Assembly (NCBI GenBank): GCA_033283165.1
Contig: JAWMQL010000008.1
Coordinates: 189,830-253,829, forward strand
Direction of reading: 5' to 3'
Length of the DNA: 64,000 nt
From: JAWMQL01 sp033283165
GTDB lineage: Bacteria > Pseudomonadota > Gammaproteobacteria > Pseudomonadales > Halieaceae
In this document: positions 40,145 through 49,283 of the stretch, one piece after another
Layout of the letters: each line of letters starts with the position of its first letter
Numbering within the stretch: position 1 is the first letter of the stretch
Made by a program: the position numbers and the translations under genes
The notes under the pieces: model-generated
What the model saw: only the letters and a program-made list of their open reading frames with translations
What the model was told of the DNA's origin: nothing
The model's database searches: none

Positions 40145-43026
40145 ACGCGACCGCCAGGCTATGGCTGGCTGTGCTGGCGTTGGTATTGCCGCGGGTCGGC
40201 CAGTCTGACGATATCGACATGTTCCTGCAGGCCGCCGGTGGCGAGCGGGCGGTCGCCCGGGTGGTGTTGATAGTGCCCGGCCTGCCGGAGGATAGGGCAG
40301 AGGACCTGGTGTCTGCCCTTGCTGCGGGCCTGGAGCGACTGGCTGCCAGGGCAGAGGCGACCGCGCAGCAACCACAGGTCGCGTTGATCGGCGGGCAGCC
40401 GGAACCGCGCCTGCTGGTTCCCTTCGGTCCGCTTGTGGCGGTCGACCACCGGCAGGCGATCATCGGGCAACTCGCCGGGCTTCCACCGTTGCTGGCCGAT
40501 CCCGTGTCCGGCGAACTGCCGGACTATCCGCTGGCCGCGGTGTACCGGGAAATCGAGGACTACCTCCTGGGGCGTGCCGAATACAGCGCAAACACGTTGC
40601 CCGTGGGAGCGAACGAACGCTGCGTCCCGCTGCACCTGGCTCACCTGGTCGCGGGTCCGACAGTGGCTACCCTGCCAGGCCTGGAACTGCCGGCGGGGGT
40701 CAGCGTCGTGCGCGCTTTCTTCCTGGCACTCAAAACAATGCCGGAGCTGGACCTGCTGGCCCGGCAGGGTGGAACCCTGGCCGCCCTGGACCTGTTCCAG
40801 CCGGACCTGTTGCCGGCGGCCCTGGAGACCGTGTTCGCCCACTGGCGCGAGGCCAAATCTGTGGTGGCGGGCGTGTCCCGGGTCGTCGATCAGCGGGACA
40901 GGGGGCACTGGCTGGAGCCGGTTTTCATGGCGCTGTATCGACCCGGAGTGACCCCGCGCTGGTCCGGTAACCTGAAAAAGTTGCAGCTACCGCCGGATGG
41001 CAGCGGGGCATTGGTCGATGCCCTCGGTGCCGGTGCGCTGTCGCCTGCCACCGGCAGGCTGTTGCCGGAGGTACTCAGTTTCTGGACTGACCCCGGGGAG
41101 CGCGACGTACAGGCCTTCAACCCCGCCCGGGGAGAGGTTCGCGGTCGCGACGGGGACTCCGTAGAGCGCGGTGGTGCGGGTCAGCGCATTCCCGGCTTTC
41201 CCGCGGATAGGCCGCCCCTGGCCAACGCTGACCCCGGTGCGCGGCAGCTGTTCACGGAGGACCCGGACAACCCCGGGGGGATGCTGCCCCTGGATGCGGG
41301 AGCCGCGATCCCGGCCCTGTCGCCGTTCCTGGATCCGGGGGATGTGCTGGACGACGCGGATGAGCGGCGCTTGCTGGCGTGGATACGGGGCCTGGACAGC
41401 TATGACGAGGACGGCGACGGGCAACGGCAGGACGCGAGGCCCTGGCTGCTGGGCGATGTCATTCACTCCCGGCCTCTGGTGGTGAACTACGGCGCCCGGG
41501 AGGGCAGTGGTTACAGCGCGGCCAACCCGGATATCCGCGTCTACTTCGGCTCGAATGACGGCCTGCTGCGGGGGGTGGTCAATACCTACCCGGACGGTCG
41601 ACAGTCGGGTACGGAAGCGTTCGCCTTCCTGCCCCTGGAACTGCTGGACCTGCAGGCATCACTGGCCGGTAACCGGGTGAGCGACGGCCCTCCGCATCCC
41701 TACGGCCTGGATGGGGAGCCGCTGGCCTGGATAAAAGACCTGGACCACGACGGCAACATCGAGCCGTCGGCGGGGGACGGGGTCTACCTCTATATCGGGC
41801 AACGCCGCGGGGGCAGCACGCTGTACGCACTGGATGTCAGCGATCCCGACAGTCCCCGCCTGATGTGGAAACTGGACGCGGGCACGCCGGGTTTCGAACA
41901 GCTCGGCCTGGGCTTTTCAACCCCGCGGTTGGCGCGACTCGATATCGGCGCCGGCCAGCCGGTGATGACCCTGCTGTTTGCCGGTGGCTACCATGGCGGC
42001 TGGCGGGATGGACAGCCCCTGGGCAAGGACGCGGGCCGGGGGGCTGACCCGGTTGGCAACGCCATTTACGTGGTAGATGCGCAGAGTGGCACGTTGCTGT
42101 GGCGGGCGGTGGGTCCCTCGGATCGTCCGATATCGACGGGCGCCTGGCGGACCCTCCCGGTAGCCGCCATGATCCACAGCATTCCCTCGCCGCTCACACC
42201 GGCGGACGGCGACGGTGATGGTGTGGTGGACCGGGCCTACGTGGGAGACAGCGGGGGTCGCCTGTGGCGGCTGGAACTCACCCAGGCCGCATGGCTGAGC
42301 GAAGGGGAGCTGCCCGCCACGCAGCATTGGCGGATGGCTTTGCTGGGCGATTTTGGCGGCGCGGGAGGCGAGGACCGGCGCTTCTTTCACGCCCCGGATT
42401 TTGTTGCGGCTCGCGACGACAGCGGCGCCTATGGCGGCGTTTTGCTGGCGTCCGGAGACCGGGCCCATCCCCTGGAGCGGGAGGTGCAGAATTACCTCTA
42501 CCTGGTCAAGGATCGAGTCCCGGTCACAGGTATAAACGGCACGGTGCCGGTCCCCGAGACCCTGGATCAGGCCTCCCTGCCAGACGTCACCGCACTCTGT
42601 GCCACGGACAGTGACCTGCCCTGCCAGCCACCGGACCTGGCCATGGGCTGGCGCCTGCGGTTGGAGGGGGAGGGTGAGAAAGCCTGGTCATCGGTGCTTA
42701 CTGTTTCTGGCGTGGCAGGTTTCAACACTTATCGGCCGGCCCCGCTTGCGGGCGAGAGTTGTGCGTCGCCCGAGGGCGCCGGTCGCAGCTATATGGTTTA
42801 CCTGGCAGATGGCCGGTCAGCCACCTCCGCGATCCACAATATCAACCTGCCGGATATCGGCACGCGTTATATCGAGGCCACCGAAGGCCCCCCGGCAGCG
42901 CAACATCCCACTGAGCGCGGTCTGTTGCTGCCGGGCCGGGGCGCGGGCGGCAAGACAGAAGTGGAGCTGCCGGGTCCGGTGCTGTGGCTGGAATCCTGGC
43001 GGGAAATCGGTGTCGACACCCTGTAA
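40141..43026 (+). CDS. pilY1: PilY1-like type IV pilus tip adhesin/assembly protein
   Basis: 961 residues from a GTG overlapping the pilX stop (GTGA); a signal peptide (LWLAVLALVLPRVGQ) follows at once. The C-terminal half is a PilY1 beta-propeller: WLLGDVIHSRPLVVNYG, VYFGSNDGLLRGVVNT, YIGQRRGGSTLYALD and a calcium loop DGDGDGVVD from residue 689 followed by AYVGDSGGRLWRL. A second acidic loop YDEDGDGQ is near residue 420. The N-terminal part reads VVLIVPGLPED where von Willebrand A domains carry the MIDAS D-x-S-x-S, so no intact MIDAS is visible. PilY1 promotes pilus extension and surface adhesion. Confidence 0.85.
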   Translation: MNATARLWLAVLALVLPRVGQSDDIDMFLQAAGGERAVARVVLIVPGLPEDRAEDLVSALAAGLERLAARAEATAQQPQVALIGGQPEPRLLVPFGPLVAVDHRQAIIGQLAGLPPLLADPVSGELPDYPLAAVYREIEDYLLGRAEYSANTLPVGANERCVPLHLAHLVAGPTVATLPGLELPAGVSVVRAFFLALKTMPELDLLARQGGTLAALDLFQPDLLPAALETVFAHWREAKSVVAGVSRVVDQRDRGHWLEPVFMALYRPGVTPRWSGNLKKLQLPPDGSGALVDALGAGALSPATGRLLPEVLSFWTDPGERDVQAFNPARGEVRGRDGDSVERGGAGQRIPGFPADRPPLANADPGARQLFTEDPDNPGGMLPLDAGAAIPALSPFLDPGDVLDDADERRLLAWIRGLDSYDEDGDGQRQDARPWLLGDVIHSRPLVVNYGAREGSGYSAANPDIRVYFGSNDGLLRGVVNTYPDGRQSGTEAFAFLPLELLDLQASLAGNRVSDGPPHPYGLDGEPLAWIKDLDHDGNIEPSAGDGVYLYIGQRRGGSTLYALDVSDPDSPRLMWKLDAGTPGFEQLGLGFSTPRLARLDIGAGQPVMTLLFAGGYHGGWRDGQPLGKDAGRGADPVGNAIYVVDAQSGTLLWRAVGPSDRPISTGAWRTLPVAAMIHSIPSPLTPADGDGDGVVDRAYVGDSGGRLWRLELTQAAWLSEGELPATQHWRMALLGDFGGAGGEDRRFFHAPDFVAARDDSGAYGGVLLASGDRAHPLEREVQNYLYLVKDRVPVTGINGTVPVPETLDQASLPDVTALCATDSDLPCQPPDLAMGWRLRLEGEGEKAWSSVLTVSGVAGFNTYRPAPLAGESCASPEGAGRSYMVYLADGRSATSAIHNINLPDIGTRYIEATEGPPAAQHPTERGLLLPGRGAGGKTEVELPGPVLWLESWREIGVDTL

Positions 43027-43474
43027 CAGGGCCGCAGCCAGGGATACCGGTCATACCCTGGTGGAGCTGCTGCTGGTGCTGGTGCTGGCGGCCGTGCTGC
43101 TGGTCGTGGCTATACCCGGCTACCAGCAGGTGCAGTTGAAAAGCCGGCGCAAGGTGGCAGCGGGAATGCTGCTGGCTCTGGCATCGCGTCAGGAGGCCTT
43201 TCTGCGCAACTACCAGCGCTACGCGGCCTCGATGGCAGAACTGGGCTTCCAGGACCCCTTGTATATTGACTCCATGGCCTCGACGGCTACCGCGTCGCGG
43301 GCAACCTACCGGCTGGACCTGCTGCAGGTCGAGGGGAGATACACGGGCGTTCGCGCCGTCGCGGTCAATGCACAGGGCGCTGACAGATCGTGCAGGGAAC
43401 TGGTACTGGGAGCCAGTGGCGAGCGGCTGGCCGTGGGTTCAACGGGCGAATCGAACTACGCTTGCTGGCAATGA
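43010..43474 (+). CDS. pilE: type IV minor pilin PilE-like
   Basis: 154 residues, starting at a GTG inside the pilY1 end (17-base overlap); GGCGGGA a few bases upstream acts as ribosome site. The prepilin motif is TG|HTLVELLLVLVLAAVLL with His at +1 and Glu at +5. AIPGYQQVQLKSRRKVAAGMLLALASRQEAFLRNYQRYA is typical of PilE. A C-terminal Cys pair (SCRELV...YACWQ) would make the D-region disulfide. PilE links the priming complex to the major pilin. It ends 2 bases before the stop of the opposing pilR. Confidence 0.82.
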   Translation: MSTPCNRAAARDTGHTLVELLLVLVLAAVLLVVAIPGYQQVQLKSRRKVAAGMLLALASRQEAFLRNYQRYAASMAELGFQDPLYIDSMASTATASRATYRLDLLQVEGRYTGVRAVAVNAQGADRSCRELVLGASGERLAVGSTGESNYACWQ

Positions 43475-43476
43475 GG

Positions 43477-44862
43477 TCAGTCCTCCAGGTTGAGCTTCTT
43501 GAGGCGATAGCGCAGGCTGCGAAAGCTGATTCCCAGCAACTGGGCGGTTTTGGTTTTGTTCCAGCGTGACTCCTCCAGCGCGGCACTGATGATCTGCCGT
43601 TCCACGTCTTCCAGGTACCCCTCCAGATCGCCATAGGCATCGCGCAGGGACAGGGGTTGCGCTTCGGCATCGCCCGGTGATGCAGGTTGTTCCCCGGGTG
43701 GCGGCGTGCGTTCCTTCAGGCTTGACAGTTGCAGGTCACTGGCGGTGATCCTGTTGTCCTCGGACAGGGCGAGCGCGCGTTCCAGAATGTTCTCCAGCTC
43801 CCGCACGTTGCCCGGGAAGTGGTAGGCTGACAGGGCGGCCAGCGCTGATGAATCCAGTTGCGCCTCGCCGCCGCCCTCTTCCCGCGCGATATGGCGGAGA
43901 ATATGTTCAGCCAGCGCTGGCAGGTCCTCCAGCCGTTCCCGCAGGCTGGGGACGTGGATGTCGATCACGTTGATTCGATAGTACAGGTCGTTACGAAAGC
44001 GGCCCGCCGCGACCTCCGTCGCCAGGTCCTTGTGGGTGGCGCTCAGGACGCGCACGTCGGTGGGCTGTTCCTCGCTGGCACCGACCGGGCGCACGGTTTT
44101 TTCCTGGATGGCGCGCAACAGCTTGACCTGCATCGGCAGCGGCAGGTCGGCCACTTCGTCGAGGAACAGGGTGCCGCCCGATGCAGCCTGGAACAGTCCC
44201 ACCTTGTCCTGGCTGGCCCCGGTGAAACTGCCTTTCAGGTGACCAAATAATTCGCTTTCCATCAGTTCGGGAGGGATCGCGCCGCAGTTGACCGCGACGA
44301 AGGCCCCGGCGGCGCGTGGGCCGTTATTGTGAATCAGTCGCGCCACCACTTCCTTGCCGACGCCCGATTCGCCCTGTATGTGCACTGGCGCCTGGCTGCG
44401 GGCCAGTTTGGTAATCTGCCGGCGCAGCTGTTGAATCGCCGGGGCCTGGCCAATCAGGTCTGCGTCTACCGCGTGTTCCGCGGCGGCGGTATCGTCGGCC
44501 AGTTGCAGCGCCGATGTCACCAGACTGCGCAGGCGATCCAGTTCAATGGGTTTGCTGATGAAGTCGAAGGCACCCGCTTTAAGCGCCTGGATGGCGGTTT
44601 CCACGCTGCCGTGGGCGGTGATCATGGCCACCGGGATGTGGGCGAAATCCTGTTGTATGAATTCCACCAGGCTGATGCCGTTGCCGTCCGGCAGGCGCAT
44701 GTCTGTCAGGCAGAGGTCGGGTTGCAGCGCCGCTACCTGTTCCCGCGCCTCTCCCAGGGTGGCGGCGCTATGAGTCTCCAGGCCCATGCGACCCAGGGTG
44801 ATTTCCAGCAGTTCGCGGATATCGGGCTCGTCGTCGACGATCAGTACAGATTGTTCACTCAT
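43477..44862 (-). CDS. pilR: response regulator PilR (sigma-54 activator)
   Basis: 461 residues from ATG at 44862; a longer frame to 44928 lacks a good start. Receiver domain: LIVDDEPDIRELL, phospho-acceptor Asp in LCLTDMRLPDGNG, and ITAHGSVETAIQALKAGAFDFISKP. AAA+ domain: GESGVGKEVVARLIH Walker A, GSFTGA (the sigma-54 contact loop, Ser in place of Ala) and GGTLFLDEVADLP. The C-terminal Fis-type HTH is WNKTKTAQLLGISFRSLRYRLKKL. PilR activates pilA with RpoN in Pseudomonas. It follows pilS by 29 bases and converges on the minor-pilin operon. pilA itself is not in this window. Confidence 0.93.
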   Translation of the reverse strand: MSEQSVLIVDDEPDIRELLEITLGRMGLETHSAATLGEAREQVAALQPDLCLTDMRLPDGNGISLVEFIQQDFAHIPVAMITAHGSVETAIQALKAGAFDFISKPIELDRLRSLVTSALQLADDTAAAEHAVDADLIGQAPAIQQLRRQITKLARSQAPVHIQGESGVGKEVVARLIHNNGPRAAGAFVAVNCGAIPPELMESELFGHLKGSFTGASQDKVGLFQAASGGTLFLDEVADLPLPMQVKLLRAIQEKTVRPVGASEEQPTDVRVLSATHKDLATEVAAGRFRNDLYYRINVIDIHVPSLRERLEDLPALAEHILRHIAREEGGGEAQLDSSALAALSAYHFPGNVRELENILERALALSEDNRITASDLQLSSLKERTPPPGEQPASPGDAEAQPLSLRDAYGDLEGYLEDVERQIISAALEESRWNKTKTAQLLGISFRSLRYRLKKLNLED

Positions 44863-44891
44863 TTTGACGCTCTGGTTGGCACGTGGATGCT

Positions 44892-46571
44892 CTAGTTTGC
44901 GCGCTGGTTCAGGGCAATCCTGAAGCAACTTTCTCCCCGCTTGTTTTTGCGGTAACTCAGGTGGGCGTTATTGACCTCACACAATTCCTTGCACAGGTAC
45001 AGTCCCATCCCGCTCCCTTCCGGCACCGTGGTGAAGAAGGGTTCAAACAGCTTGGGCTGGTCCTGTTCCGGCACCCCCTCGCCGGCGTCTATGACGTCCA
45101 CCAGGCACTGGTGCGTGGCAAAATCCATGCTGACCTCTATGCGAGCCGTTTCCCTGCCGGTGGCCAGTTTACTGTGCCTCAGGCCGTTATCCAGCAGGTT
45201 GGTGAATACGCGCTGCAGGTTTTCAGGATCGAATTCCACCAGTAGCTCACGGTAATCGCATTCGATGGTGATACTCGCGTCGCGGTGCAGGGTTTTCAGG
45301 TAGCCGGCAACAAATTCTTCCAGCCAGTCCCCCAGCAGCAGGTACTCAGGCCGCGGCGGCTCGCGACGGGAAATCTGCATGACGTTCTCGATAATCTGGT
45401 TCACGCGGTCACAATGGCTGAGGATGATATCCGCCATACGCCGGTCCGGGTCGGTGAGTTGGTCCGATTCCCGCAGCAATTGTCCGGCGTGACTGATCGC
45501 GCCCAAGGGGTTGCGAATCTCATGGGCGATGGACGCTGTCAGCCTGCCGAGGGAGGTCAGCTTGAGGGACTGGGCGTGCTGGGTAATGGGGGAGTAGTCC
45601 TCTACGAACACCAGGCTGTCGCCTCCGCTACTGGGCTGAAGCTCGCGAAAATGGGCGATGACTTCCGGCGCCGAGTCTATGATGGTGATGGGCCGGGCCC
45701 GATGCAGGCCTGTTTTCTGCCAGTTTTCGAACTGCAGCGCCAACTCCTCGCTGTAGTCCTTCAGTTGGCGGCCGTGCTCCATGGTGATGGGCCGGTCGGG
45801 AGCCAGCAATCCGGAGGCGGCCTTGTTCATGACCCGTACCGTGCCCTGGTCGTTGACCAGCAGGATGCCCGTCTCCATATGCTGGACGATTTGTTCATTG
45901 AGTCGCTGCAGGTTATACAGGTCGGAGGCGCGGGTGAGCGCCAGTTCTTCGGCCCGGCCGAGCCGGCTCGCCACCACCTGGATCATGAGCGAGACCGCAA
46001 ACAGCAGTCCGCCCAGCAGGCCGGTTGGAAACAGCGCGGTGATTTCGAGTATACCGATACTGATCAGGCGTACGGTATCGCCGAGGACCGCGATCACACT
46101 GAGCGCCGCCACTAGGGTCGCCAGGGTGCGGTTGGTAATCAAAACCGCGCCGGCGGCCACAGGGACGATGAGCAAAATGGGCAGGCCACTGGCCATACCC
46201 CCGGAGCTGTCTGCCAGCACGGTGATGGCGGCGATGTCCACCAGGAAAACCAGGAACATCAGGTCCTGGTTGTGGTTAAGCCTGGCTGCCAGGGAGCCCA
46301 TCAGGGGGATACTCGTGGCCAGGTAGAGCAGGGCCACGGAGACATAAAGCGTGGGATTCAGCACGCTCATGAATTGCCGCGTGTTGGGACTGATCAACAT
46401 GATCAGCAGGACGATAGACAACAGGCTGCGATAGGCGACATATATACGAAACAGCGCCAGGTTTTGCTGTGGCTGGTTCCGGGTGCCCGGTTTGGTCAGG
46501 ATTGCTGGGCGGTTCACGTGGCGTATTTTCTTCTGGTCGCAAGCCGTTATCACATCCAGTGTATCAGGCAT
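44892..46571 (-). CDS. pilS: sensor histidine kinase PilS
   Basis: 559 residues. Six hydrophobic segments in residues ~40-220 (SLLSIVLLIMLIS, LYVSVALLYLATSI, LMFLVFLVDIAAITVLAD and others) match the PilS membrane sensor. A PAS-like region (HMETGILLVNDQGTVRVMNKAA) follows, then the H-box SIAHEIRNPLGAISHAGQLL, N-box FTNLLDNGLRHS and G-boxes VIDAGEGVP and GSGMGLYLCKEL. It phosphorylates PilR; in Pseudomonas PilS senses pilin levels in the membrane. It is divergent from nadE with a 95-base gap that should contain its promoter. Confidence 0.93.
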   Translation of the reverse strand: MPDTLDVITACDQKKIRHVNRPAILTKPGTRNQPQQNLALFRIYVAYRSLLSIVLLIMLISPNTRQFMSVLNPTLYVSVALLYLATSIPLMGSLAARLNHNQDLMFLVFLVDIAAITVLADSSGGMASGLPILLIVPVAAGAVLITNRTLATLVAALSVIAVLGDTVRLISIGILEITALFPTGLLGGLLFAVSLMIQVVASRLGRAEELALTRASDLYNLQRLNEQIVQHMETGILLVNDQGTVRVMNKAASGLLAPDRPITMEHGRQLKDYSEELALQFENWQKTGLHRARPITIIDSAPEVIAHFRELQPSSGGDSLVFVEDYSPITQHAQSLKLTSLGRLTASIAHEIRNPLGAISHAGQLLRESDQLTDPDRRMADIILSHCDRVNQIIENVMQISRREPPRPEYLLLGDWLEEFVAGYLKTLHRDASITIECDYRELLVEFDPENLQRVFTNLLDNGLRHSKLATGRETARIEVSMDFATHQCLVDVIDAGEGVPEQDQPKLFEPFFTTVPEGSGMGLYLCKELCEVNNAHLSYRKNKRGESCFRIALNQRAN

Positions 46572-46666
46572 CTGCCGCGGGACGCCAAACCTCGACGCCC
46601 GGGACTGGCTTAGTGGCAGCGTTTGCCGGAAAATAGCGCCTCCTGTATTACGGACCCCGGACAGCC

Positions 46667-48298
46667 ATGACCAGCCTGCACGTACTTATGGCCCAGATGA
46701 ATACCCTGGTTGGGGACTTCGAGGGCAATACCGCCGCGATCATCGACACCATCCAGCGCGCCGAACGGGAACATGCGGTGCCGGTGGTGGTGTTCCCGGA
46801 ACTGACCATTTCCGGATACCCCCCGGAAGACCTCTTGCTGCGCCCCAGCATCGGCCCGCGGGTCGAGCGCTCGCTGCAGGCGATCTGTGAGGCCATGAGC
46901 GGGCCCGGCTACGCGGTGGTGGGTTATCCGCGCCGGGAGGGCAGCGCTTTGTACAACGTGGCGGGGGTGCTGCATCGCGGCGAAATTGTCGCCGAGTACC
47001 GCAAGCAGTGCCTGCCAAATTACCAGGTATTCGATGAAAAGCGCTATTTTACCGCGGGCAGTGCCCCCTGTGTGGTGGACATCGAGGGCGTGCCTGTGGG
47101 TATTACCATTTGCGAGGACATCTGGGAGGCGCAGCCGACCGCGTTGGCGTCAGAGTCCGGTGCAAGGCTGCTGATCAATATCAATTCCTCACCCTATCAC
47201 CGCGGCAAGCGCAGCGAACGCTGGGATCTGGTGTCGCGGCGCGCGCGCGAGGGCGGGCTGCCCATCGTGTATGTCAACCAGGTCGGCGGCCAGGACGAAC
47301 TGGTATTCGACGGCGGTTCCTTCGCGGTGTCTGCAGAGGGTGACGTGCGTGCGGCCGCGCCGAATTTCGTGGCGGGAGAATTCTGGCTGCAACTGGTAGT
47401 AGAGGACTCCACCGTGACCGTTCCGCCACAGGAGGTGGCCACCCCGCTGGAAGAGTTGGAGAGTGTGTGGCAGGCCCTGGTCCTGGGTGTGAGGGACTAC
47501 GTCACCAAGAACCGGTTCCCGGGGGTCGTGCTCGGTCTTTCCGGGGGCATAGATTCGGCCCTGACGCTGGCTGTGGCGGTGGAGGCACTGGGACCGGAGC
47601 GGGTGGAGGCAGTCATGATGCCGTTCCGCTACACCTCACAGATGAGCGTGGAAGACGCCGCGGAACAGTCGAACACGCTGGGCGTGAGGCACAAGGTGAT
47701 CTCCATCGAGTCGATCTACGAGGCGTTCATGGCCAGCCTGGCGGAAGAATTCAAGGGTACGGAGCCGAACACCACGGAGGAAAATCTGCAGGCCCGTTGC
47801 CGCGGTGTGCTGTTGATGTCCATATCCAACAAGAAGGGCTACCTCGTTCTGACCACCGGCAACAAGAGTGAAATGGCGGTGGGTTACTCGACCCTGTACG
47901 GGGATATGGCCGGCGGTTTTGATGTGTTGAAAGATGTTCCAAAGACCCTGGTCTTCGAACTGTGCCGATATCGCAATACCCTGGGGCCCTGTATCCCGCA
48001 GCGGGTGATCGATCGTCCGCCCAGCGCCGAACTGGCACCCGGACAAAAGGACGAGGACAGCCTGCCGCCCTATGACATCCTGGACCGGATACTGGAGCTG
48101 TACGTGGAGCAGGACTACAGTGCCGAAGCGATCATCGCTGAGGGGATGGAGCGGGAGCAGGTGTGGCGCGTGGTGCGGCTGGTGGACCTGAATGAATACA
48201 AGCGCCGCCAGGCGCCCATCGGGGTGCGGATTACACGCCGCGGCTTTGGCCGCGACAGACGCTATCCGATCACCTCGGCCTGGAAAATCGGCAATTAA
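46667..48298 (+). CDS. nadE: glutamine-dependent NAD+ synthase
   Basis: 543 residues, two domains. The N-terminal nitrilase-type glutaminase has the Glu-Lys-Cys triad in FPELTISGYPPEDLL, EYRKQCLPNY and ITICEDIW. The C-terminal synthetase has the ATP pyrophosphatase P-loop VLGLSGGIDSALT, then TTGNKSEMAVGYSTLYGDMAGGF. It amidates deamido-NAD with ammonia channelled from glutamine. This form differs from the shorter ammonia-dependent NadE of E. coli. It stands between pilS and bamD, which are adjacent in Pseudomonas as I recall. Confidence 0.95.
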   Translation: MTSLHVLMAQMNTLVGDFEGNTAAIIDTIQRAEREHAVPVVVFPELTISGYPPEDLLLRPSIGPRVERSLQAICEAMSGPGYAVVGYPRREGSALYNVAGVLHRGEIVAEYRKQCLPNYQVFDEKRYFTAGSAPCVVDIEGVPVGITICEDIWEAQPTALASESGARLLININSSPYHRGKRSERWDLVSRRAREGGLPIVYVNQVGGQDELVFDGGSFAVSAEGDVRAAAPNFVAGEFWLQLVVEDSTVTVPPQEVATPLEELESVWQALVLGVRDYVTKNRFPGVVLGLSGGIDSALTLAVAVEALGPERVEAVMMPFRYTSQMSVEDAAEQSNTLGVRHKVISIESIYEAFMASLAEEFKGTEPNTTEENLQARCRGVLLMSISNKKGYLVLTTGNKSEMAVGYSTLYGDMAGGFDVLKDVPKTLVFELCRYRNTLGPCIPQRVIDRPPSAELAPGQKDEDSLPPYDILDRILELYVEQDYSAEAIIAEGMEREQVWRVVRLVDLNEYKRRQAPIGVRITRRGFGRDRRYPITSAWKIGN

Positions 48299-48313
48299 TG
48301 CCGCCGGCCAGCC

Positions 48314-49213
48314 TCAGATTTCCGGCCGGTTGTCGAACTGGGGTGGCTTCGGGGGGTCGAACAGGCCCAGGGTGGCCTTGTTGATCCAGGAGCGCTGCAG
48401 TCCTTCCAGCGTGTAGACGCTTTTGAAGTTGCCGTTTTTGTCCAGGGCGGGGTGGCTGGGGTAATTCAGGGCCAGGGTATCGATGGCGTCCCGCGCCAGG
48501 TCGTTCATGCCGAGCAGGATATAGCCCTGGGCCATAACCGCCAGGCCATCGGCGACCGCCGGTGTGCGCTGGAAATTCTCCACCACGTAACGCCCGCGGT
48601 TGACCGCGGCCAGGTACGCGCCGCGCCGGAAATAGTAATTGGCAACATTGATTTCGTAGCGCGCCAGGTGGTTGCGCAGGTGCACCATACGCGCCTTGGC
48701 GTCGGCGGCGTAGGGGCTGTCGGGATAGCGTGACACCAGTTGTGCAAACTCCGCGAAGGCTTCCTGGACGTGGCTGGTATCGCGCCGGGTCTGGTCCGTG
48801 GGCACAAAGCGGCTGAAGATATCGTCACCCCCTGAGTAGGCGGCCAGGCCCTTCATATAGTAGGCGTAGTCCACGTTGGGATGCTGTGGGTGCAGGCGTA
48901 TAAACCGGTCGGCGGCTTCCACCGCGGCCTCGTGTTCATAGGCCCCGAAGTGGGCGTAGATCAGTTCCAGTTGCGCCTGCTCGGCGTATTTGCCGAAGGG
49001 GTACCGCGACTCCAGCAACTGCAGGCTGCGCACCGCCAGGTCGAAATTGCTCTGTCTCAGGTAGCGCTGGGCTTCCTCGTAAATCTGCTGCTCGCCACTG
49101 TCTGCGGAGAGTTCGGGCAATTCGTCGTTGCTGGAGCAGGCACCCAGGGCCAGGGCCAGCAGGACGGCGAAGAGAAGCTGTAGGAGTTTGGACAAGTCGG
49201 GTACCACGGTCAT
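48314..49213 (-). CDS. bamD: outer-membrane assembly lipoprotein BamD
   Basis: 299 residues from ATG at 49213; the frame is open further upstream but would run through rluD on the other strand. Lipoprotein signal: LLFAVLLALALGAC, with the modified Cys at about residue 27. Five TPR-like repeats follow (YEEAQRYLRQSNFDLAVRSLQLLESRYPFG, AQLELIYAHFGAYEHEAAVEAADRFIRLHPQHP, YAYYMKGLAAYS). BamD is the essential partner of BamA in outer-membrane protein insertion. It is longer than the 245-residue E. coli protein, with a C-terminal extension ending DPPKPPQFDNRPEI. rluD is divergent, 70 bases away. Confidence 0.93.
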   Translation of the reverse strand: MTVVPDLSKLLQLLFAVLLALALGACSSNDELPELSADSGEQQIYEEAQRYLRQSNFDLAVRSLQLLESRYPFGKYAEQAQLELIYAHFGAYEHEAAVEAADRFIRLHPQHPNVDYAYYMKGLAAYSGGDDIFSRFVPTDQTRRDTSHVQEAFAEFAQLVSRYPDSPYAADAKARMVHLRNHLARYEINVANYYFRRGAYLAAVNRGRYVVENFQRTPAVADGLAVMAQGYILLGMNDLARDAIDTLALNYPSHPALDKNGNFKSVYTLEGLQRSWINKATLGLFDPPKPPQFDNRPEI

Positions 49214-49283
49214 GTTAGTATGGCTCTGCGCTGATGGGGCGGTATTTAACCACAAGGCCGCCGGGGTATAAACAGGAGTCGCA

